NCBI RefSeq assembly: GCF_932294415.1
Contig: NC_065536.1
Location: 55,305,854-55,369,853, forward strand
DNA length: 64,000 bases
Direction: 5' to 3'
DNA from: Quercus robur
Lineage: Eukaryota > Streptophyta > Magnoliopsida > Fagales > Fagaceae
Part shown: positions 13,506 through 23,899 of the stretch, in pieces
How the letters are laid out: each line of letters begins with the position of its first letter
Numbering within the stretch: the first letter of the stretch is position 1
Translations under genes and position numbers: made by a program
The notes under the pieces: generated by a model
Seen by the model: the letters and a program-made list of their open reading frames with translations, nothing else
What the model was told of the DNA's origin: nothing
Databases searched by the model: none

Positions 13506-15130
13506 AAGTCTTTGGTTTGATTGTTTTGATTTTATCAAAAATTTTGTCTTTATGATTTTGTCACTTTGTGTGATGTGGCTAATATTAGTATATATATAAA
13601 CTTGCGCTTGTTTTATTGTGATTATTTTGGTTTTAGATTTTATTTATTTATTATTATTGTTGAGAAGTCCCCTTTTTTTTAGTTGATGTATAGAACTACA
13701 AAATATGAAAATAATGAAACATTTTCAAAAGAAAAAATCTAATGATTATCTAATGGACTATGATTTTGTACATTGAGAAGGAGATTGCTGCAAAATTTGG
13801 TACAAAATCAATCATAGATGACTTTCAAGACTTAAAAAGAGCGTCGAGTTTCATTTTGATAAATGTGTTGAAATGTTTAAAAAATACTTATTATGTATAT
13901 TATACTTTGTCGACATTTTTATAATATCAAATGTTTAAGAAACACTTATTTCATATGTAGTATTTTGTTGAATATGAAATAGATGTTAGTTTTTATTTTC
14001 ATTAAAAAAAAAAAATTGTTTTAAGCTTTGGCCCCAGGTTCGAATCCTGGTTTCATCCCTGGGTAGAAGTTGGGTTGATTGAAATTGCGTCTTTAGTTGG
14101 CCGAACATCTAACTAATGTTTGACGAGAATTTCTACATGCAACTCCTTAGAGACTCAGTTGACTGAGTGTCTAATGAGATTATGAAGAAATTGCATTATT
14201 TTACAAATTATTGCTAAAAGTTGCACCATTTGATATTTAAATGTTTAAGAATGTTCGGATATTGTTTCTAACTATATTCTAGTAGTTATATGTTATAACT
14301 ATTTATTTGTGACTTTTCATAGTCTCTATATATTGTTTAAACTTTCATTATGCGGTGGGCGAGAATTCAACATCTCAAATTACAAATCTCTTTGCCCCTT
14401 GGCCTTGGGGCATAGTGCGTTAGTAGGAGTCTTGAATTTGGTCACGCTTGCGAGTTTAGGAGAGTTGCTGGATTTGAGTTGTGCATTTCATAAAAATGTT
14501 GTGTCAGAATGCATATAGTCCTAATACGCTCAGGGGTGCCCCACGTCATTAGTAGTGGGTTTAAGTGGGTCAGGTCAATGATCACATGTGTGAAATCCTT
14601 TTTTGTTCATCAAAAAAAAAAAATCTCTCTCTCTCTAGAAGATTAAGAAGATGTTACGTAAAAAAAAAAAATTCTTTTTTGAGATGTTACGTAAAACTTA
14701 TTAGTAAGATGTATATGCTTGTGTTCTTATAGAAGTAATGGAAATGAATCAGGACAAAAATAGCAACAAGAACTCTTTCGAAAAGCCCAATCCAAATTAG
14801 TACTACACACACATATATATATATATATATATTTGCTGAGACAAACTAGTACTATATTATTCTACAAAGATAAATACTATCATATATTAATAAATATGAT
14901 ATTAAAAAAATGGTTTAAGAATAAAAGATTTTCTTATGCGTCACAGTGCCACAAGAATTGAGAAACAGGACCACAAGACACAAATAGTACAAAGTACAAA
15001 CATGGCTTCCACATAACTCAAAAATTTTTAATATAAAGGAAAAACAAAAAAAAGCCTAAAACTTTCTTATAAAAATTTTCTTCAGGCCATTTTTTTTTTT
15101 GACCACTCATGTACAACTCACCAGGCTCTT
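13506..15130. other. Spacer with scattered repeat fragments
   Basis: No gene seen. At 14030-14050 the text GGTTCGAATCCTGG matches a pol III B box, but no A box or cloverleaf surrounds it, so it is probably a SINE fragment. There is an (AT)n run at 14813-14832. The right end is the 3' flank of the first PMEI-like gene. Confidence 0.5.
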
Positions 15131-15132
15131 CT

Positions 15133-15624
15133 TCAATGAATGTAACCTGATAAATATATAGAGTTGACAGCCATTTCACACAAGAACGCATCAATTTTGT
15201 CAATGGGATTGATCACCTTAGATTCAGAGAACGCGTCATCGCATGCAACGTAGCCATTCATGGCAGCCAAGAGGTTGACATTCAGGCCAGGCAGGTCACG
15301 GTCCTCGAGGCTTTTCAAGCTTTTCTTGAGGATGTCAATGGAGTCCTCAAATTTCGCTATGCAGACATCCATTTCGCGGGACTTGCCTTGCTGATGAGCC
15401 AATTTCGTTGCCGTTTTGCTCTCGTAAATCAATTTGTGAATGGATGAAACCAAGGCATCATGAGGGTCAGTTCTATTATTCACGATTTTTCTGCCCAGGG
15501 GCTTATTCTGAGCATTTTTGCATAGGTCATCGGTGAGAACACGGCCATGAGCGTGGCCGGCGAGGAGGATGCTGGCTGTTGCTAAAAAGACCAGTGAGAA
15601 AAATGTGTAGTGCTTGAAAACCAT
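15133..15624 (-). CDS. PMEI/invertase-inhibitor-domain protein, secreted (copy A)
   Basis: A 163-residue protein of the plant invertase/pectin methylesterase inhibitor (PMEI) superfamily. These are four-helix-bundle proteins that act in the wall or vacuole on pectin methylesterase or invertase; which one is targeted here cannot be told. Residues 1-28 form a signal peptide (hydrophobic core LVFLATASILLAG, then HGR). The family order is visible: LCKN (Cys35), TDPHDALVSSIHKLIY, Cys88 in MDVCIAKFEDSIDIL, and YVACDDAF (Cys128). The second family cysteine is missing: the position that is Cys47 in copy E is Gly44 here, so the first disulfide of the N-terminal hairpin cannot form. An extra Cys149 is present. 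The frame is intact; the start is fixed by the signal peptide and by alignment with copy E. A TATA-like TATAAATA lies just upstream (15718-15731). Confidence 0.85.
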   Translation of the reverse strand: MVFKHYTFFSLVFLATASILLAGHAHGRVLTDDLCKNAQNKPLGRKIVNNRTDPHDALVSSIHKLIYESKTATKLAHQQGKSREMDVCIAKFEDSIDILKKSLKSLEDRDLPGLNVNLLAAMNGYVACDDAFSESKVINPIDKIDAFLCEMAVNSIYLSGYIH

Positions 15625-15715
15625 GGTTTTTTGTTGGCTTTAGTAACACTACAAGGTTCTATCTGCTGCAGGGGTTCAGAGAGAAAGACGACTTTTGAGT
15701 TTTGACATGGTTGAC

Positions 15716-15732
15716 AAGTTATTTATACAAAT
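15716..15732 (-). promoter_or_regulatory. TATA box of PMEI copy A
   Basis: The plus-strand text TTATTTATACAAATTTC gives a minus-strand TATAAATA about 95 bp upstream of the ATG. The same block recurs before copy E (about 32495-32510) and at the orphan promoter (26195-26215), so it is a shared family promoter. Confidence 0.55.
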
Positions 15733-16261
15733 TTCAAAGGGCTGTCATAAAAGGGTCTTTTTTTGGTTGATATGTTTTTTTAGATGTGGGAAATTATTGA
15801 TTTTTTTTCTACAGCGAAGTTTTTAATTAGAAACCACCTTAACAAGGCTTGTTTGTGAGGTTTACCTTAATTATTGCAAAAAACCTTTGTGTGTATTTTT
15901 ATTTTTAGGGAACAAACTGAAGTGACAAGTTTGACATTTTTTAGTTCAAATAGTTACTCAGCATCGACGTGATTACAGAATGTAGCTATCTATAGTGGGC
16001 TTTGAAATAGAGCTTTTTTAAGATTTTACCAAAGATCAATTTTTCCTAAAAGAGCATCAACTATTTTTGAACAACATGGGCTATAACCTCTCTATTTTTT
16101 TTTTTCTTTTCTCTTTTTCTTCTATATATATTGATTGTGGATGTGAAACAAGAATGAAGAAACAGGCCCACAAGACACAAATACTACAAACATAGCTTCC
16201 TCATAAATTTTTAACCACTCACATAGTCACATACAAGTGATACAACTCACTAGCTAGGCTC

Positions 16262-16794
16262 TTCTTCAATCAATCAAACTTGATAGAAAACAAACAGTTG
16301 ATAGCCATTTCTCGCAAGAGCGCATGAATCAGTTTGGCTAATGGGATTGATCCTGTTAGATTCCGAAAACGAGTCATCACATGTCACGTAGTCAGTCAGG
16401 GCAGCCGAGAGGTTGATATTCAGGCTAGGCATGTCATGGCTCTAGAGGTTTTAATTTCAAGGACATGGTTCATGAGGTTGTCAATGGCATGCATGCATCC
16501 TCATAGTTATTTTTGCAGACATCCAGTTCGTGGGACTTGCCTTGCTTATTAACCAACCCCTTTGCTCTTTTGGTCTCGAACATTAAATTGTGAATGGCTG
16601 ACTCCAAGGCATATGGGGGTCAGTCGACTCAGTCAGTTTATTAACAAAGTCATAATAGAGCGGCCGAGGGACTTAGAGTCAGCATTTATGCATAGGTCAT
16701 TGGTGAGGCCATGGCCATGAGCGTGACCAGCGACGATGATGGTGGCCATTGCTAGAAAGAGCAGTGAGAGAGAGGTGTAGTGCTCGAAAGCCAT
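16262..16794 (-). pseudogene. Broken PMEI-like gene (copy B)
   Basis: It starts at an ATG (16794) with the family signal peptide and LCKNADSKSLGRS. It then shifts frame around the conserved TDPHDA stretch (16600-16650). More indels and stops follow in the second half, although the C-terminal YVTCDDSFSES-like and EMAI segments remain readable in pieces. Closest to copy A by layout. Non-functional as sequenced. Confidence 0.8.
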
Positions 16795-16914
16795 GGTCCT
16801 TGTTTGCTCTAGTAACTACAAGGCTCTCTCTGCAGCTGGGGTTCAAATTAAGAAAGAGCGCTGGCTTTTGATGATATGGTCGAGAATTGAGATGCGATTT
16901 ATATAATTTTCAGT

Positions 16915-17110
16915 AGGCAGGTCATGTTCCTTGAGGCTTTTCAAGCCTGTTTTGAGGTTGTCAATGGAATCCTCAGAGTTCTCTATGCAGACATCCATTT
17001 ACTGGGACTTGCCTTGCTTAAGAGCCAACTTCTTTGTCCTTTTGCACTCGTAAACCAATTTGTGAATGGATGAAACCACGGCATCATGAGGGGCAGTCAG
17101 ATAATTCAGC
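16915..17110 (-). pseudogene. Internal fragment of a PMEI-like gene (copy C)
   Basis: The minus strand encodes the middle of the PMEI domain only: a TAPHDAVVSSIHKLVYE-like stretch, the CIENSEDSIDNLK-like region with the third cysteine, and GLEEHD-like residues. The signal peptide and C-terminus are missing. It abuts the promoter side of copy B, as if an unequal crossover or deletion fused two units. Confidence 0.7.
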
Positions 17111-18164
17111 AAAACTTTTGCGTGTGTTTTTAGATTTTTTAAGTAACAAATTTAAGTGACAAGCTCAACATACTTTAGGCCAAATATAGTTACTCAGCAT
17201 CAATGTGGTTATCAACACAAGTTTATCTATAGAGGGATAAGGATTTTACCATCAGCTAGAGATCAAATTTTCCTAAAGGAACATCAACTATTTTGAACAA
17301 TATGGGCTGTAACCTCCTTTTTTTTTCATTCTTTTTTTTTTTTTTTTTTCTTTATTGATTCTAGATATCTCTAGCTATTTATTTCAGCATATACATTTTC
17401 TAGAAAATATGTCATTTTTTCAAAAAATATTTTTTTGTAAACTATCTCTTTTTTTTTTTCAATGTTTAGTAACGATCTTAAAAATAATGTTGTTTGGTGT
17501 TTAGTTTTTTTATCCTTCTAAAGGTTCCATCAAACGTGAATTAGAGTATAAAATGGGTAACTCATAGATGTATGGAATGAAATATTATATATATTTTTTG
17601 AATGTGTTTAGAGTATAATAAAAGAATGGAATGGAAAAAATATATATAATTTTAATATTGTGTCCTTTAACTCATATTTGTGTTTTTTAAATTAGAGATA
17701 AAATTAATATTTTAATTCTATTTTATTAAAGAAATGAGTGTTCTTTTCATTTTCAGAAAACTTAAGAATGTAATTGAATGGAGTAATGTACATTTTATTA
17801 TAACCATTCTATGAACATCATTTTAAGAAACAAGGTCTATGGTGACAAAAATTGTTATCGCTAAACGTCTTAATTTCGCCAAAATTCATAGAGAAGAAAA
17901 TAATCTAACCTTTTATATAATTTAATATATTAATTGGAGTATTTTTTATCTATATGTAAAACTTATTTTAAGAAGTAGGATAATATGGGAAGCAGAAAAG
18001 CCATTTGGTAATTCAAATATTAGCCAAGCAAGACACAAATAAATGAGCAAACATGGTAGACACATTACAAATCAATACGAAGGAAAAATGGACAATTTAT
18101 GCTTTAGTAGCTACCAAGAAATCTAAGCCATCATTATCAGAATAAATATCATGTTTGAGAAAAT
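17111..18164. other. AT-rich PMEI intergenic spacer
   Basis: The left part (17150-17310) repeats the family spacer also found near 15930-16090, 26440-26720, 30860-30910 and 32760-32830 (recognisable by TTTAGGCCAAATAGTTACTCAGCATCAA-like text). The rest is low-complexity AT sequence with no coding signal. Confidence 0.55.
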
Positions 18165-18935
18165 ATTTAAGATCAAGACACTATTTTTCAAGCTATATAT
18201 CATCATCTAGTGAAAAATTGACTTTTGAATTCTTCAAGAATCAAAACGGATTTATTCCAAAAAAAAAAAAAAAAAAAAAAACCAAAAGGGAGAGAAAATA
18301 TGCTTCTTAATTTTACCTTTTGTTTTTAGGGATAATCACTATTCTTCTATTGACAACATTGGATTTCAGGTAATGTACGTTGGATTTTAGTGATGAATTC
18401 CTCTAAATAATTATTAAATCTTATTTTAATTTTAATAGAGAGAAAGGACGAGTGTATTCACCTTTATTTGTTTGGGAGATCTAAAATTTTAGACACTTAA
18501 ACTAGTGCAAATAGAGTAAAACGTATTAACATAGTGCACAACATTTGAAGAGAGGTTAATTTTTTTCTAAAATGGTTCATTGATTAAAAGTTTTACGTTA
18601 TGAGACAGATAAGCAATGCATTGTATTAGTCGATAGAGAGGGCTTAATTCTTTTTTTATTTTTTATTTAATTTGTTGGCCAAGTGAGGGACCTATTTATT
18701 TATTATTACACTGTAAGAAAAATAGTATATTATATATATATATATATATATGCACACACATATATAGTCTTAAACTATTAATAATGACTTTTCTTTAGAG
18801 TTTGGCGAATTGATTGATCTACTTGCTTCTATTATGCCAATCTTAATTATTGTTCTTGGAATTCTTGTTCTTATTTGTAGTGACAATTACATGTCTCATA
18901 ATCAAGGCCATTTAAGATTTTTTGCTTATATAAGT

Positions 18936-19601
18936 TGTGGGGCCTGAAATTTGAAATCCCAGCCTACATCATATCAAGGGCCCAAAGCCCAAGCCGAGGA
19001 ACCTACTGCCGAGGACGTGTGATGAAAGCTCTTTAATGGTCCAAGAACGTGGCCGAGGACGATCTCACGCTCAACACCTCACAAACGCCTGAAGAAAAGG
19101 ACAAACTCAATACAAGAGCAGTACAAACGAGAAAGCTGCCAATGCCATAATGTGGAGCTCAGCGCCTGACAAGCCCATACTCCATACCATACTATCCAGC
19201 TTTTCCCCAACCATTCTGACGTATGGATTGATAGGATGAGTAATTACCCCAAATAAGGAAAAACTGACACGTGGATGAAGAACTGGAGGGGAGTACTAGT
19301 ATAAAAGGGAAAGGGAGCTAAAAAAGAGGTGGGGGAACGAAAAAAGGAGGAAAGATGGAGAGAATGTAACGCTCCTTGGACTAATTCCGAGGAGCCAAAC
19401 CCTTTATACTACATCGATGTAAAGCTCAACTATACAGTCCAAACCCACCTTTGTAGGAGCTCTCTTAAGACCAGGACCAGACCACTGCCTATCCCCAAAG
19501 GGCAGGCCTTTCCAAACCCACTATCTACAAATCATGTTGTTCGGGCCCTTTACACACGAGCCCAACGCCATCTTTGGGTCGTTAAAAATCGTGTCTTTAC
19601 A
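18936..19601 (+). repeat. 5' LTR of element 1
   Basis: Starts TG, ends CA. It contains an ACACGTGG G-box-like core (about 19267-19274) and, some 25 bp further, TATAAAAG (19300-19307), a plausible core promoter. Several CCGAGGA motifs are scattered through it. Confidence 0.93.
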
Positions 19602-19603
19602 AT

Positions 19604-19621
19604 TGGCGCCGTCTGTGGGAA
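19604..19621 (+). promoter_or_regulatory. Primer-binding site of element 1
   Basis: TGGCGCCGTCTGTGGGAA begins two bases after the LTR. The identical block, reversed, sits at the same place in elements 2 and 3 (51311-51328 and, with one variation, 59231-59248). The first ten bases would pair with a tRNA-Asp-type 3' end; the rest does not obviously match, so the priming tRNA is not settled. Confidence 0.8.
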
Positions 19622-19861
19622 GGCTTGCGCATGGGCGCAGGTGACAGTGGAGTCAAGTCTCTAGCAAGCAGAGGTTCGCGGGGTCTCCTCCATCTCCGGC
19701 GACAAACAGTTGTTGCTCCGACATAAGCTTCTGTTAGGGGCTACGCCCTGCAATGCCAATGGCGCGGGTAGCTCTAGGGGCTTCTGGCCTCAAACCAACT
19801 CTCCCCGCCCTGGTCTAGAGGCTGACCTTCGAAAAATAAATAAATACAGATAAAAACTACT

Positions 19862-21640
19862 CTAAAGAAAAATTACAAGTTTTGGACAGAACCATGGCCT
19901 TGTATGGTCCTCAGACTCAAGCCTATGGAGAAACCAAGTACTCTAAAGAAAAATCACAAGTTTTGTACAGAACCAAGGCCTTGTATGGTCCTCGGACTCA
20001 AGCCTATGGGGAAACCAAGTACTCTAAAGAAAAATCACAAGTTTTGGACAGAACCAAGGCCTTGTATGGTCCTCGGACTCAAGCCTATGGGGAAACCAAG
20101 TACTCTAAAGAAAAATCACAAGTTTTGGACAGAACCAAGGCCTTGTATGGTCCTCGGACTCAAGCTTATGGGGAAACCAAGTACTTTAAAGAAAAATCAC
20201 AAGTTTTGGACAGAACCAAGGCCTTGTATGGTCCTCGGACTCAAGCCTATGGGGAAACCAAGTACTCTAAAGAAAAATTACAAGTTTTGGACAGAACCAA
20301 AGCCTTGTATGGTCCTCGGACTCAAGCCTATGGGGAAACCAAGTACTCTAAAGAAAAATCACAAGTTTTGGACAGAACCAAGGCCTTGTATGGTCTTCGG
20401 ACTCAAGCCTATGGGGAAACCAAGTACTCTAAAGAAAAATCACAAGTTTTAGACAGAACCAAGGCCTTGTATGGTCCTCGGACTCAAGCCTACGGGGAAA
20501 CCAAGTACTCTAAAGAAAAATCACAAGTTTTGGACAGAACCAAGGCCTTGTATGGTCCTCGGACTCAAACCTATGGGGAAACCAAGTACTCTAAAGAAAA
20601 ATCACAAGTTTTGGACAGAACCAAGGCCTTATATGGTCCTCGGACTCAAGCCTATGGGGAAACCAAGTACTCTAAAGAAAAATCACAAGTTTTGGACAGA
20701 ACCAAGGCCTTGTATGGTCCTCGAACTCAAGCCTATGGGGAAACCAAGTACTCTAAAGAAAAATCACAAGTTTTGGACAGAACCAAGGCCTTTGTGATTT
20801 TTGGACAGAACCAAGGCCTTTGTGATTTGGACAGAACCAAGGCCTTGTATGGTCCTCGGACTCAAGCCTATGGGGAAACCAAGTACTCTAAAGAAAAATC
20901 ACAAGTTTTGGATAGAACCAAGGCCTTGTATGGTCCTCGGACTTAAGCCTATGGGGAAACCAAGTACTCTAAAGAAAAATCACAAGTTTTGGACAGAACC
21001 AAGGCCTTGTATGGTCCTCGGACTCAAGCCTATGGGGAAACCAAGTACTCTAAAGAAAAATCACAAGTTTTGGACAAAACTAAGGCCTTGTATGGTCCTC
21101 AGACTCAAGCCTATGGGGAAACCAAGTACTCTAAAGAAAAATCACAAGTTTTGGACAAAACCAAGGCCTTGTATGGTCCTCGGACTCAAGCCTATGGGGA
21201 AACCAAGTACTCTAAAGAAAAATCACAAGTTTTGGACAGAACCAAGGCCTTGTATGGTCCTCGGACTCAAGCCTATGGGGAAACCAAGTACTTTAAAGAA
21301 AAATCACAAGTTTTGGACAGAACCAAGGCCTTGTATGGTCCTCAGACTCAAGCCTATGAGGAAACCAAGTACTCTAAAGAGAAATCACAAGTTTTGGACA
21401 GAACCAAGGCCTTGTATGGTCCTCGGACTCAAGCCTATGGGGAAACCAAGTACTCTAAAGAAAAATCACAAGTTTTGGACTGAACCATGGCCTTGTATGG
21501 TCCTCGGACTCAAGCCTATGGGGAAACCAAGTACTCTAAAGAAAAATCACAAGTTTTGGACAGAACCAAGGCCTTTGTGATTTGGACAGAACCAAGGCCT
21601 TGTATGGTCCTCGTACTTAAGCCTATGGGGGAAACCAACT
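19862..21640 (+). repeat. 81-bp tandem array of element 1
   Basis: About 21 head-to-tail units of 81 bp. Each carries TTTTGGACAGAACCAAGG, CCTTGTATGGTCCTCGGACT and CAAGCCTATGGGGAAACC. Neighbouring units differ by 0-3 bases. Two truncated units near 20790-20840 and 21570-21600 share the text GGCCTTTGTGATTTGGAC. Because 81 is a multiple of three, long open frames of 27-residue repeats (core ALYGPRTQAYGETKYS) appear in more than one frame. That argues against any single one being a real protein. Confidence 0.95.
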
Positions 21641-22356
21641 AACCAACAGAAAGACTACAAGCTGTGGACACGACCTGGACGTATATGGTCCTTAGAATCT
21701 ACCCCGGAGAAGAGTTCCCCATTGATAGTTGGGCCGATCCCTAAACTGCATGAATTCCTCGGTCCACCCTCGGATCCCCAAAACCAAGATGATCGATGCA
21801 ATATAAGGCCACATGTTGTTAAAAACACAGTCAAAGCCCCTTATTGCTCAGTTACCCTATCAGATGAATTATTTAAAGTTTATCGTCCTCGGACGGTCGC
21901 CTCGCATGCATTACGAAGCGCTCAGCCATTATCTCGGTTAGTTCCAAGAGTTTAATCTATTGAGAATTACCATTGTTATACTTGATAACGTAGGTAAGTT
22001 CAAACTAGTAGGAATTTGTTTTAAGGTTTTTTCCTGCTCTAAGTATCATTAAAGGAAAGTGTACATTTAACATTCATGCACAAAGTAGTTGTTGCAGAAA
22101 AGAAAAGTATTTGAGATTAGGCAAATTCATTTCTTATTAAGACAAAAGAACAGTATAGTGTACAATGAAAGAGCTTAAATAAGCTCATACTGAAACTAAC
22201 TACACTAGCGAAAAGAAAAGATACAAGGGGATGAAGGAAAAGCCGAAGAAGGGATGCAGAGAAGAGGCGAGCTACCGCTCCAAAATTTTATCGAAGGAAG
22301 CCATTCCTCAATACTTTTACATGCCTTCAACTCAGGCAGCCAAAGAGTCCAACTTG

Positions 22357-22480
22357 GAACATGCACCGTTGAAGAAAAGGTACAGAGAGCCCGACTCCGG
22401 GCTTGCGCCGCTGAAGAAAAGGTGCAGGGAACCCAACCTGCGGCTAGCACCGTTGAAGAAAAGGTGCCGGGAACCGGAAG
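22357..22480. repeat. Three-copy ~48-bp repeat in element 1
   Basis: Three units, each with GTTGAAGAAAAGGT or a close variant (CGCTGAAGAAAAGGTG), sit just downstream of the antisense reading frame. Elements 2 and 3 have a single related unit (reverse text CTGCACCTTTCCTTCAGCGG) at the same position, so the block expanded in element 1. Confidence 0.75.
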
Positions 22481-22752
22481 TTGATGAGCCTCCACATAAT
22501 CACGCCTGCGATAAAGCAGATGGCGCTGATGGTGGAAAACATTTCTTCTAACACACCTAAAATCTGATGTGACCAGAACCTGCTTTGAATTTTGACTGAA
22601 AGAGGTGGGGGTACCGTCCCCACCTTATCCAAGTGGGAGGCTACTTTAAATCTGTGCCTCCCCTGCCCAGACCATACCACCTTAAGTCTAGGAAGGTTCC
22701 GGTGCCTCTGTGGCGAGTGAAATTCCTCCACCTCCACCCCAGCCTCAAACAT
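22444..22752 (-). CDS. Antisense ORF of the retrotransposon, cassette b (element 1)
   Basis: A 102-codon frame antisense to the element. It begins MFEAGVEVEEFHSPQ and continues through blocks VKIQSRF, QILGVLEEMFSTISA. It aligns in order with the 85-residue antisense ORFs of elements 2 (48696) and 3 (57288), with one or more small indels. TATA-like boxes lie upstream at 22831-22839 and 22864-22873. The ~200 bp before them also match the upstream blocks of the other two elements. I do not recognise a protein family. Whether it is translated is unknown; conservation of position, start context and promoter is what supports it. Confidence 0.4.
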   Translation of the reverse strand: MFEAGVEVEEFHSPQRHRNLPRLKVVWSGQGRHRFKVASHLDKVGTVPPPLSVKIQSRFWSHQILGVLEEMFSTISAICFIAGVIMWRLINFRFPAPFLQRC

Positions 22753-23195
22753 ATTGTACTAAGGGAAGACGAAACTGGATGTGGGAATTGGTTATGGATA
22801 AAGAGTTATGATTTTTAAGAGAGCAGAAAGGTTTATATGCCCGGAGAGTAACCACTTATCCTACTTATATAAAGGGTAAAGTGGTGTCATTTAATGTGAG
22901 CAGATTCCCAAGAAACGCTGCAGACAAGGCAGTTCTGGCACAATTTCCAACACTATCCGCCACCACAAGATTTAAAGGTCCTCGTGAAGGCGCGCCTCGA
23001 ATACTGAAACATCAAAGGACACTGCGCGGGCGTAGAACAAAGTAATGCCTCTTAATTCGGCACTTCTCCCATGCAAATGGAAGAACACGAACAGCAGTAA
23101 AGTACGAAACTTGAGCAAGCTGCGAAGTGGGCCCAACATCGCCAAAACCCTACTCCCCAACTGAAAAGTCGAGAAGCAGGATTTTGAGGGGCTAT

Positions 23196-23861
23196 TGTGG
23201 GGCCTGAAATTTGAAATCTCAGCCCACATCATATCAAGGGCCCAAAGCCCAAGCCGAGGAACCTACTGCCGAGGACGTGTGATGAAAGCCCCTTAATGGT
23301 CCAAGAATGTGGCCAAGGACGATCTCACGCTCAACACCTCACAAACGCCTGAAGAAAAGGACAAATTCAATACAAGAGCAGTACAAACAAGAAAGCTGCC
23401 AATGCCATAATGTGGAGCCCAGCGCCTGGCAAGCCCATACTCCATACCATGCTATCCAACTTTTCCCCAACCACTCTGACGTATGGATTGATAGGATGAG
23501 TAATTACCCCAAACAAGGAAAAACTGACACGTGGATGAAGAACTGGAGGGGAGTACTAGTATAAAAGGGAAAGGGAGCTAAAAAAGAGGTGGGGGAACGA
23601 AAAAAGGAGGAAAGATGGAGAGAATGTAACGCTCCTCGGACTAATTCTAAGGAGTCAAACCCTTCATACTACATCGATGTAAAGCTCAACTATACAGTCC
23701 AAACCCACCTTCGTAAGAGCTCTCTTGAGACCAGGACCAGACCACTACCTATCCCCAAAGGGCAGGCCTTTCCAAACCCACTCTCTACAAATCATGTTGT
23801 TCGGGCCCTTTACACACGAGCCCAACGCCATCTTTGAGTCGTTAAAAATCGTGTCCTTACA
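23196..23861 (+). repeat. 3' LTR of element 1
   Basis: Same length (666 bp) and ends as the 5' LTR, with a polypurine tract (GAGGGG) a few bases before it and the TAAGT duplication directly after it. Confidence 0.93.
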
Positions 23862-23899
23862 TAAGTTTTTTCAATACTCCCAATGTTGGGATTAGTTGC

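Larger units (their letters stand above)
18936..23861 (+). mobile_element. Non-autonomous LTR retrotransposon, element 1 (complete)
   Basis: Two LTRs of 666 bp (18936-19601 and 23196-23861) start TGTGGGGCC and end TTACA. They are flanked by the perfect 5-bp duplication TAAGT (18931-18935 and 23862-23866). A primer-binding site begins two bases inside the 5' LTR, and GAGGGGCTAT precedes the 3' LTR as polypurine tract. The 3.6-kb interior has no gag, protease, RT or integrase motif that I can find. It holds an ~81-bp tandem array (19862-21640), a three-copy ~48-bp repeat (about 22357-22480) and an antisense cassette (22444-22900). By eye the LTRs differ at about 26 positions, nearly all transitions, making this the oldest of the three relatives. 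The empty site survives in the sister copy near 38458-38480. Confidence 0.93.

Noticed and set aside
14025..14055. Possible tRNA gene (GGTTCGAATCC)
   Set aside because: Only a B-box-like segment; no A box, acceptor stem or anticodon loop can be folded.
19862..21640. Array resembling a CRISPR at first sight
   Set aside because: Units are contiguous 81-bp repeats without unique spacers, inside an LTR retrotransposon of a plant genome.
22231..22551. Sense ORF of 106 codons in element 1
   Set aside because: It results from the three-copy ~48-bp repeat and has no counterpart in elements 2 and 3.
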